Shown: piece after piece, positions 38,401 to 50,400 of the stretch | Layout: each line of letters opens with the position of its first letter | Position numbering within the stretch: the first letter of the stretch is position 1 | NCBI GenBank assembly: GCA_000328365.1 | Contig: KB309773.1 | Coordinates: 268,018 to 332,017 of the forward strand | From: Capitella teleta | Taxonomy: Eukaryota; Annelida; Polychaeta; Capitellidae | Direction: 5' to 3' | Length of the DNA stretch: 64,000 nucleotides | Translations under genes and position numbers: made by a program | The notes under the pieces: generated by a model | The model's input: only the letters and a program-made list of their open reading frames with translations | Databases searched by the model: none | Told to the model about the DNA's origin: nothing

Positions 38401-41400
38401 TCCCGCACAACGACAACGTTTGATGACGAACCCGAAGCGACTGGTAGCGATGGCAGAGTGACTGACATCGCGAGCATCCGTACCACCAGCACTCTACCAG
38501 ACCGAGATCACAGTTTGGATGGCGATTCGTGCAATAATTCACGACCGTCGTCACCAAAGATGTTCCGCAGGATCCGCGATGAGAACGGTGAGCTCCCGGC
38601 AAGAGGTCGCGCTAACAGACCGAGTAATTTAGAATTCTTGAAGGACTCCCTCGTCTTGTGTGACGGACTCTTCATCGACCAACCAGACAGTGGTAACGTC
38701 TCCGATATTTACACCCGCGATCACCTTCTCGGCAGCTTCAAGCATGACGCGAGTTGCCCCGATAACTGCCCGGATAGCAAAGGTCTACCAGTTTGCGATA
38801 ACTGTAGCTGTGCTTTCATACACTACAGTTACCGCAGAAATCTGGTTGAAACTGAAAACTCGAAGAATGAAAAGATTGACGAGGATTTGTGCATCAAAGA
38901 TGAGTGCGAGCGGGCAATGGAGCTGAATTTTGACACTCTGGATAAGGACGGGCCTGGCTTCATCTTCATTCTCACGGACTCCAAGCACTCGACGCTCTCC
39001 TGGTCGGTCGAGCACTGCTACAAGCTGGCGTCGTCACGGCAACCAGAACGATGTGTGACCGAGTTCCGTGGACAGAACATTGACGTTGATTTAATTTGGA
39101 AGGTGAAAGTAAGACGGCATTTGGAGGCAATTGGAGAGGTACATGCTCACCTCAGCAAGCACAATATCCACTCGGATTGGTTTAAATGTTCCCTGAGCAC
39201 TATCATGGAGGTAGTATCTAAGACGGTGCGACAGTACAAAGTATAATTTATTTCTCAAAGTCCTGCATGATGGGTGTGTTTTACTACCTCTATTGTTGTC
39301 TCAAAAAATCGACAAGTCTCAATATGATTACCTCTGTTACTCCCTCTAGGTTCCATGCCTTCACTTCATTTCTGATACCGATGACAGTATAATTTTTTGG
39401 ATAAATTTGCATGCATAATTAATCATATGCTAATTGGGACCACGAGGGAGAAACTTCTTATTAGTGCTTTCAAATCTGGGTAATAATATTTATACAAATA
39501 ATATGCGTGATAACATGAACATTTAATTTGTGTACTTTTTCTTATTACTAATTCTTAGTCATGTATGAGTTAAAACTAGTCACATATTAATTTTTTCATG
39601 TATGATTTGGTTTAATATTAGACTAACTCCTGTACTCAGTGGTATTGATGACATCATTTGCATGTTATTAATACTGTGTATCAAATACTCGTCCAACACG
39701 ATTATTGTATGTAAAATGTGAAATAAATTGTACAATTGTGGAAGTTCAACATCTCAAATATAAACCATGACTTTAGCCAGCCTTTGATTTGTCTTTGTGT
39801 GAGCGAAATATTGTTAACAGTTCTCATTAAACTTGACTCAGAATAGAAAACTTTCTCTGAGTTACGAACAACCGATATTGATGATTGTGTGAGAAATGTT
39901 ATCCACAGGGATCATTGTGCCCCGTTAGCCAAAAGTGTGTTTCATAAATTCATAACGCAGACAGAGGTCATTGACCGGAGGAAACTCATAGAGCTTCTTC
40001 CAACACTCGCCACAATATTATACTCTTCTTTTGATTCCTTTGATGTTTCTAATATAGAACGAGATACAAGCTACAGCTCAATCATGATCATCTTCAAGAG
40101 CAATTTGGGCATCAAAGCAGTATTTCCTTATCCTTTAGTCAGGGAGAGATATCGTATTATTTATGGTACAGCTATCTGGGAGGCATATCCATGCACACGT
40201 ATAGTGATTGAGGTGATACAAAAAAATAGAAGTACAATAAAGAACATTTATCAGCTCTGATTTTTGAATTCACTATGCACATGCATTTTGATCTCCCAAA
40301 ACTTTTTCATGTCCCTAAAATGTTAGTTGAATCCAAGTACCGCTCAGAGCAGATGCACATTATGAGCAGAGAAATGACATCAGAATAACCAGCACCAAAA
40401 AAGAAAGAAATATCACAAAATAAACTCACCTCCATGGCTCTTCGTTTGCCAATGTTCCAATTCATAAACTGCTCCAAATTGGTGGCTGAGTATGTTTCTT
40501 TGTATCCCTCTGAATGGATAACATGAGAGCTGAATACAAATTCATGCACAGAAATCATACCAGGATGCTTGTCTGTCAAAACCAATGGGTGTTTTTTGAC
40601 GATTAATTTGATCAAATCCTCCATGCTGGAAAGTTCATCCAATCTGGAAAAAAAAAAGAACAGTTTTTGAAAAGTTGTAAAATGAGTGATTTTGGTGCAG
40701 GGAGAAGATTTCTTTTGCACAGCCTGAATCTGCAGATTAAATCTTTACAGTAGAACAGGAACATTTTGCGGTGTTTGAAATTTTTCGGTATATAAATTTC
40801 GATCTGATAAAATGACCCTACTGGTGACCGAGAATAAAGACCTTCATGAGCCATATAACCGCGAAATTTGCAGTCCATGGAAAATTCCTGTTCTACAGTA
40901 ATGGAACTACCAGATAAAACCTATAGATGGAAGCAGTATAAATGAAGAACTCACTCAAAGAGATATTTGCGTTCCTCTTTCTTGATTTGATTGCGAATGG
41001 ACTTGAAGATGAGATGTTTATTCTCCGTCCTTTTCTCAGCTTCCTCAGGTTGCCATGGCGACAAATCTTTCTCCTTCCCTGCTTGAGGTTCAACTTTGAT
41101 CAAAACCGTCTGATTCCCAATCTTTGCTGTCAATAAAGATTTCTGATTCGCTTGCGTTTGTTGTTGCGAGCGATCAGTCAGCAACGACAACTGCCCAGTG
41201 CTGTGTGACTTGGCCAGAAGCGAGGAGCCACTGGTGCTCGGTCTGATCTTCGGGCGTGGCATGACAAGTCCAGGGCGGAGCAGGGAAACAGGAGCTCGCT
41301 GTGGGGATGACCCTTGGCTGGCAGTGGGTCTGACCTGACCTCCAACCAGCACCATCTGCTGTCGGATGATGCTCTCTCCTGGGCGTGGCTTGGGAGCGGG

Positions 41401-44400
41401 GCTTCGCGGTAGCATCGCCTGCAACAGCTGGACTTTACCATCCTGCGTTTGGATGAGAAGTGGTCGTTGAGGTTGTCCTTGCATGCGAGGCAACGAGATG
41501 AGCTGCTGGGGTCGAAGTTGAGCGCGAGGGTGATTCTGTTGCTGCTGCATGTTGGGGGCTAGTACGTAGGTCAACACCGCTTGATTTGCTCCCTTTCCAA
41601 GGACCAGAGTTTGAGTTTTGCTGCTTGATGTCGTGGGCGAGGTGGCGCTGCTTGTAGGTGAGGCTGATGTTGTCAACTTAGTCGAAGATGGCGTGACGTT
41701 TGTGCTGACAGTTCTTGTGGTTGGTGTTATGACGATAGGCGAAGGGGTGCTCGTCATGACCACCTTAGAAGCAGGGGGCGTGGCTACAACGGACTTAGCC
41801 CCTCCCACCTGAGCGGCAGCTTTAATTTTACCATCGGGAGTTTTAGTCAGCAGCTGCTGAGGTACAAGCAAGATTTTCCCCGAAGCATCCTGGCATTTCA
41901 TGTAGACCATTTGCGAAGGAGTCTTTGCTGCAACTTCTTTGACCTCCTCCTCCTCCTCTTTCACTTGTCGCGTTCCTCCCATTCGCCCAATTTGGAAGCT
42001 GGCCATGGATCTGCTAGGACTACCAATCTCACCAATGGTGATCTTCATATTCGCAGGGCTGGCAACGCGATCGTTGCTACGGCTACCAGTCTCTGAAGTG
42101 AAGCTCAAAGGAGAAGATCTCACGCTGCCTTGTGAATCCTTATCAGGGGTCGATAAGTGCGTTATATCTGTCCATCCAGAGCAAGCAGAGTTCTGATCGG
42201 GGGTGGTTGGTTCACTCTTGATCTGAACACGCATCCATCCGGGATCGCTCTCATTGTTCTGAGAAGAAGCCCCAGGACTGGAAAGGGCGTCTGATGGCGT
42301 CAGGCAGCAAGGGGGCCCTGCTTCCGGAATTTCGCATTTGATGTTCAGTTGCGGCCAGGCAGGATGACTGCTCATTGGCTCAGGGGGGGGCGTCATGTAG
42401 CCGGCGTCGGCTGACGTAAGACGAGCTTCCCGGAGCTTCTCACCAATGTTGGCTGGCAGTTCAGGAATACGAGATTCTGTAATTGAAAAAGAAATTAAAG
42501 AATTAGGGAGTAAATATAATTGAAAGGAACAGGCATATTCATGTGATATTTCAACAAACAAGAGCTTTGTGCTATGATTTAATAGAATATTCCTTAGAGG
42601 TAGCATAAATTGTTGAAATGATGATAAAACACATGGGAAAGATGGCCAACCTGTGTTATTTGGACGCAGTGGTTGAATACGCATGAGATCAGGAAAACTT
42701 GGTCTGCCATTGTCAGAATCAATGCTATCTCTCTCAAGTTCAACATCAATGAGCTATGTGGTGAAAAAATGGAAAATAAATTTTAAATACATGAATAATT
42801 AATGAACAGCACAAACCGTTTCCGAACCAAGGGTCTGCAGTCCAGTGTAAGTGCGGTCCAACTGGAAATCATAACGAATTATGATATGCACAAAAGACGT
42901 GGAGTTGAGGCAAAATCATAACGCACTTCATTCAAAAATCATAACGCACTGCAAGGTTGTGCCATTTGCACAAATTAATATGCCTTGCAGACTTGATTCG
43001 AATATTTGATTCATTCCAAAAACACCAAGAATCCCAACGTAACACATGACAGTGTGATGCAGTTAGTTCCGCTGTTCCATTATCTCACTACTAATAATTA
43101 TTAACTAGAACCCAGAATGGTGTCATGCATAATCAAACTTCAGGATTGAGAAGAAGCCAAATGAAATCACCTTCAGATTATGAATCACATCGGATTTCTT
43201 GTTGCGAGGATCCTTGAAGTGAAGCTGCACTCGAACAGGAAATTCGCCCCAACCCCTGCGAGTCAGATGGAAGGGGGGCTGACTGGAATCGGAAAAGAAA
43301 ATCAAAATTACCCTCACAGGGGGTTAGAAATCTTCACGCACGTGATTTCCACTAAATCATGAGGTCTATAGCTGGGGTGGAGGAAAAACCAAACTTTGCT
43401 GACAAAATGGTCGATGGCGGGTTCGTCGCGAGGACCCCTGACGTACATCATCCACTTATGGGTCGCGTGCTCTAATTCGTCACGATGCTCGCCACCGATC
43501 CACCTGGAATTAGGTCAAATGCTGAGGATAAGAAAAATCATGAATTAACTCACTTGGAAATGTTCCCGATTACAATTCGCTTCTTGACCTTGAATCTTGA
43601 CCTCCCGCCTTCAAGGTCAACTGTCGAGCATCCTTTGTTCTGATCCTGATTGAAAGAAGAATTATATCGGTAATGTTTTTTAATTTTTCCAAAATAAAAA
43701 CACCGTTAAACAACACACTGAAACAACACTAACAGCAGATTTATCTACAGAAGTATCCTTGGGCGCCATGGCAACATCACCAAGGACGCCAATCTTAGTG
43801 TCTGTGGTCTCTGGAAGACATTTGGAGGAGGCTGGTTTGTCTGATTCCCTTGGCGCTTTGCCAGAATGTTGCCGGATGGCAGGGTGTATCCCTGGGGTGG
43901 TGTTCTGGGGAATTTTTGCCTGCTAATATAAGATAAGATGAGATAAAATAAGATAAGATAAATAAGATTAGCAAGAGCATACCTGCACATGAGTCTGTTG
44001 AGCTTTGGTGTAATACGTGGACACAATGCAAGCTCGCAAATGGTCCAGTAAACGCCGGCTATCATATAAATTCTGCAAACGTAATGAAATTAAATTACAT
44101 AGAAAATGGCTGACCCAAAAAATTAGGAATCTCTTTTTTCTACATACAGATACTTACTCGGTCAATGCGTTCGATTTCTGATTCCTTGTTTTGTAATTCA
44201 ATCGCAAATTGGCGACGGATAATGTCCTCAATCTTCTTCACTGTTGCCTCTTTGACTGAAACAAAAACAGAAAATAATGTTTTGTCTGTTGATCAATTCA
44301 AATCATGAAGAAATAAATCAAATAATAACAGCCGCTTCTTTTCGTCATAGCACAAAACTCATCTCATGAAGCTTGTGTCTAAACAAGATCATTAATTGCC

Positions 44401-47400
44401 AGGGAAGCTAAAAAGCTAAAAAGTATTCAGATATGTACATCAACAATTTTTCTGCGGACGAAAAAAATGGAAGAAACCAATTACGAAACAAGTCACGATC
44501 TATAAGTTTAGTAGTTTACATATGCGCATATATAGTTATGCATATATAGTACATATTACATATATAGTTTACATATATGAAGAGAAAAAAAAGAAAAAGA
44601 ATAATGATAACATGTTTACGTGAAAGTGGTCACTCAACCAGAAGTGACAAGATAAAACTGACAATTGAGATTATTGAAAATATCAACATTAAGTCATTAA
44701 CCATTAGTAATTTTATCATAGATACATACAAATACATGTAATAAATTATTCAAATGTGTTTATAAGATCTTTGAAGTAATTATAAATGAAGCAAATCATG
44801 AAATTAAAATCTTTAAAAAATCGATTTGGTGGAGGTGAACAACTAATTAAAGCGAAATTTAGTTTTACGAAAATACAAATAAAGGGAAAAAATTTCATCT
44901 GTGACGCAGAGTTCACTTTGCGTGCGTTTCTTGTGGGAGTAAATATTTTTCATCTGAGGTCTATGTCTTTTGGTCGTAGATCAGATGGCACGTGTGCGCA
45001 TTTTCACTTTTGTGCACTATATTTCCTGACATCGTTATTGACAATTCGAAGTTTACAGCTGCTGTGTTATCAGTGCAATATCAGACGAGGGCAACCACTT
45101 TGCAGTAATTGTAAACAGAATATTACATCCTGTAACACCCATAAAAGTAAAACTACCATTCGAGGTTTAGCATTCCAAAAAAGTCAACTATCGAATGAAT
45201 TCTACATCACAATATTCTGGAAACAGCAACAACAATTGCGAAATAGATCTTCATGAGAACTGTAATACGGTTAATGAATCATATTGAATCCCAGGAGAAA
45301 TAAGTGTGAAATATGTGATTTGTGCATGATAACGTAATGGAAGGATTATGAGATGATAATGTATGAATGGTCGGTGTACTGGCATGTATATGTAGCAGGA
45401 GTCGAGATGGGAGACCAGGCAAAGGTTCCACAAGGGAACCGTTATTGCACTGGCCACCCAAAGAGATACGACTAAGTAAATAATTAACTAATAAAAAGCA
45501 ATCATGCCTGAAGAGAACCCAGATATTTGGGATGAAGTGTTTGTGCATTTTGCACAAGAAAGTAAAACGGTTCGGAAGTACTCCTAATTTAGACAATAAA
45601 AGTGAGAAAGCCATCAAGTAAGTGTATCTCTAGTGTCAAGGTCAAAACAAGACTCGTATTATTTGCTGTCTGCACTAAAGCACTTAATTTGGCTAAGTGA
45701 TAGAGGAATGCATGGCATCGCTACTCTGTGAGGGCGGAATCAAGGGGCCACAACAATATAATATATATATATATATTATTTCTGGTTCTGGGTTCTCTTC
45801 AGGCATATATATATATATTATATTGCTATTATAATATATATACTATACCGTTGTATTCTGTATCTATAATTGTATTGTTGTATTCTGTATATAATTGGAT
45901 ACAGAAAATGATTGCATTTTCTAAAAAGATGATCATGGTTAAAGGCTTAAAGCTGTGGTGAAGCCAACAAAACCATTAAAACCCAATATTATTATATTCG
46001 GATGAATTCTGAGAACTTCATTGGAGATGTGAATCAACAATTACCCAGTAGAATGAGTAGATCATCAGATGAATATCTCACAAATCACACAATTTGAACA
46101 AAACCACAAGTCACAAGTGCTGATCTCAGTGCTCGAGATAAGGAAGCAATAGAGAGCAAAGGAAGTAATTTTAGGGAAACAATTGTAGACTGGTGTAATA
46201 TCAGTGACTACTAGTGTAATGGAATACATGTCACTACAAGCTGCGTGGAATTTGAATTATCGTCAGCTCAGTTTGAGTTTATTATTTATGACTCTGGAAT
46301 ACTACCAAGAATAATTGACACGCATGTATCGGAGACAAGGCCGCAAAAGGACCATTATTAATTCACATTCTAATGAAATTGTTATGCAAAGACATCCTGG
46401 TCAACGTCTATATCTCAAAAAACTATTTCAAATACCAATAATGGAAGATTGTGCATAATCTGTTCGTTTTTAAAATCTCAAACAAAGGGGAGATTGTATA
46501 CAAATGACTTAGACCAAAAATTCGGTGATTACTTTTCAAAATTCTCTCTGCTTTATCACAGGTCCATCTTTAAATTGAATTTCCACAAAGGACATGGATT
46601 ATTGCATTACAGCAATTCACACGTTAATTCAGCATCAAAATTATCCTAATTTGTCATAATATATAGACTATATAATATATGCCAATCAGAGCCTTGTCAT
46701 TTTTGTGCACTATGAAAGCCTACAACAGAAGAATTAACCATAGTATATCTAGAAGAGTTTTGGCTCAGTCTAAAGAACTCGACAAACGCATTATCGGTGA
46801 TGAGAATGAACGTTTTCATTGTTGACTCAGCCAGCTGTTTTCCATAAATTCCGAATGTAAGTGGCCCCATCACAGTGAGTGCATCAAGGAAAACATTCAT
46901 CAGACATCCAGGGTTGTGTGTATGTGTCAGAGCGATCAATATTTGGAGGCAATTGTCAATAAAGAACCCTGGGGGAGGGGCAGACAGTAGAAAAAGTAAA
47001 AATTGATTGTTCACATGAATCACTGCTCAAACAAGCATAATGAAGCATTTATTTGCAATAGCAAACTTTGAAAAATATAACATCAAAAGTAATACAACAT
47101 ATAGGAGTAAGATGAGTAGATCAAAAAGCAAGAGTCTTTTGGCTTTGCACTAGAGCAGATCGACATAAACCATTTTATCCTTGGTCATATTCTGCCATAT
47201 GTCCTGCACAAAGTCCACATTGTGGCGCACATACTTCCAATATGTCTTCAACATTTCCTGCTCGTGCTTGCAGTTTTTAACTCCAGGTCCGCAGATCGGA
47301 CACTTCCTCAAAAGGGTTCATATTTCTCCATCTCTGTAAGATGAGCGACTCCGCGGTTGAATTGCAGACTGCGACTCAGCCGGTCGACCGCCATCTCCAG

Positions 47401-50400
47401 TATTTGTTCATCAGTCATCAGGATCCGAGTGTAATCTACGTTTTCCGGGTGGTGAGCCTCGGATTGGAAGTGTCGTTCAATTTCCGATTCAACGATATCT
47501 TTGACCAGATCCATTCTTTTCAGTGTGTAAGCTGTTGCAGCAGTGACCATGTAGAACAGGTCCTTACTCCAGTCGTGGTCCGATTCACGGCCAGTTAGGA
47601 TAGTTGTGACTTTGCGGACAAATTCAACGTGGAAGAGTTCGTTATTCAAAATGTCAAATAATGTTGTTTCGACAACGGTTGTTGGTCCGTTGTCTACTAG
47701 GATTTGAAATCGCTGATTGGCAGTTTCACGGTCGCCATGGAGATAGAGTGCCACGTCCTCAAGAGTGTTCATCTGTGAAGAGAATAAATACATAATTATA
47801 ACACCCGAGTAGAAATTCAGAAGCTGTTGTTTTCCCACAGAAAAATTTCTAATTTACCTTTGAAGAGTGATGGAGCTACTATATAGCACCAATTTGTACC
47901 TTATATGCTAGTTTGTACCTTATATGCTGGAATGCCACTCTTTTATAAAGAACCATACCCTGAAGAACCTATAAATAACTTTCTAAAACCTTCTATAATA
48001 AAACAATTTCCAAATGACGAAATGGGATTTCCAAACCTAGTCAGCGGTTAATGTGTGGTTACACACCATTCATGCTCAGACAAGCATGAGAAGGAGGACT
48101 CAGGTATACATACTTGATCATGAAAGAGGTCTGCATTTACCGGCATATGAACTTGCGCTATCTAGGCCACTTAGGTAATTTTTTCCTTTCATTTTCACCT
48201 TGGAGAAAGAATAACTCAGAGCTGTCGATCACATTTTGGCAATCAACCAGGATCCCATGAATCATATTAGATAAAGCTGGTTAATGGGGAGATGGGAGTT
48301 AAATAACTACTACCGTATTGCTTCCACACTTTATGGCACAGAATGCTACAATAATATTTAGTGAGTGAGTGAGTGATTGGGGTTTTACGGCTCCACCCAA
48401 CCCGTTCGGGTGATACGGGCGCCAGAACAGAAGGCCCGGGACCGGGGTTTCCCCCTACTCTTATCGATAAATCCCAAGGGTTCTTTATCCTGCATACCAC
48501 CATAGACAGTAGTACACAGCGCCCCGCCTTGTTACGCAGTTGNNNNNNNNNNNNNNNNNNNNNNNNNNNNNNNNNNNNNNNNNNNNNNNNNNACATTTAC
48601 TTAAACAGCACAATTCTCGTCATAGTCAGCTCTTGTAAAAGAACACTAAAACACATTTTTCCTAAAACAACATTCTTTGCTTGGTAATAGCACAGATTCT
48701 CGGGCGAGGTCTGTATACGCCTGAGACCCATTGGGCTCGCTGTAGTATGTCAGCTAGCTTGGTAATCAGTACCGTTCATTATTTATTTAGTCCTACAAAC
48801 TTGGAAAAATTAAAATTGTCTCAGCATGCATTATGCGTAGTTACAGCCAGGATTACACAATTTCAATATAAGCATTACATGGACACGTAAAGCTAGCTGC
48901 ACTAAGAATTCCCATGGCATTCAACACGCAGTCCTCATTACGAAAACAAAAACAACCTACCGGAAGTACTTCGTGTTGGAAGAAATGTTGACGTTCAACT
49001 TCTTCAATATCCTGACCAAAATCAATTGGTTTCAGCGCCAAATTCGTCCAGAGTGCAGCTGTTGTTGTGCTGTAAATTCTCTTGGGCGGCCCGGCACTGA
49101 TGACACTACTGACAGTTCGACAATTCAAGCCATTCGCGTAGTTCAATTGTTTGAGTCGCCGTAGGAAAAGTAATCTCAGTTGCATCTTGCTGTCCGAACG
49201 GCGAATTGATCACGTGTTTCGTGTGGAGCGGTGTTTATCAACAGGGCTTCTATAGGTCAATGCGCTATAGAGGTGACCTACTTAGCTGTGATTGGCTGCG
49301 CTGCACTCTGATAATGGAGGGCCGTAGGCCATGACATGATAAATTGATAATATTATGTTAGCGTTTTATGCTGGGTTACAGTACTGTATAAGGTCACAAA
49401 ACAGAATATATGAAAGAACGAATAGATCTTTTTATAGATCATTTAAATTTATGACAATATGATCAATGAATTGATTAGAATGAGATACCGATAGAAAAAT
49501 TAATTTAAGTAATTATGCAAATTGAGTACAGAAATTAAAACTTTAAAGCATAATTATATATACTGTATAATGCTCACACATTTTTCAATCGCTGTATTTG
49601 TCATCAATCTATCATTTGTATGGGACTGTCTACATGCATGTATGACTCATGGGGGTTTATACGCATGGGGGTGTATGTCTATATTGTTCGTGACTTGACT
49701 CCCGGTCACATGGCATGCAGACAGTCCGAGAGAACAAAGCTCATCAACAGACCAATGTACGATTTCCCATGTAACACATGCTCTTCAACCATGATTGCTC
49801 TGAGCTTTGTTTTGGCTTGTTGAGGCATCACAGTCGGGTAATAAGCATCCCACACGTCCGTAATTCGGGGCAGATCGATCAGCAGAAGAAAGATGGGCGA
49901 GGAAAGATCTCGTGGATATTATTCTAGTTTGCTAGCAAAGCCAAACACAGCATTTTTGCATCGGTTTCCAACAAAAAACGTGACCTGGCCATTTCTTTCA
50001 AGGTTCCTTCCACTGTCCCGATTCTGAGAAGCCTCCCATAGTGCAATTATTTCAGTATAATAATTACCGTGTGTGCAGCTACATTGTCTTGCAGCAGCCG
50101 TGCATAAATTGTTATGACATGGCAACAATCGTTTCGTTCGTTGCCTTCGTGATAACCTGACATGCTGTTACTTTGCAACTAACTCCTCCGGTTGACAGTT
50201 TACGATTGCTTTTATGCATACGAAAGCAGTTAGTTTGTAGTTACGCAGTTCTCAACTATGGATTTAGATTGCAAATATGTCTTAATTGTGAACCAGCTAA
50301 TTCAATGTTCAATGTATATGGCTCCGGTTACCGCTCATGGCAGTCCGCTATGTTACACTCAATATTTCATTATTTTATTATATTGCAATCAGTTTAATCA

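Noticed and set aside
42477-42684. Start of the 577-residue frame (MRIQPLRP...) as the real N-terminus of a protein
   Set aside because: It reads through an intron; the upstream exons encode the YEATS domain in phase.
44786-45256. 156-residue plus frame in the YEATS2 intron
   Set aside because: No recognisable motif, low-complexity start and no splice or promoter context; likely chance in AT-rich DNA.
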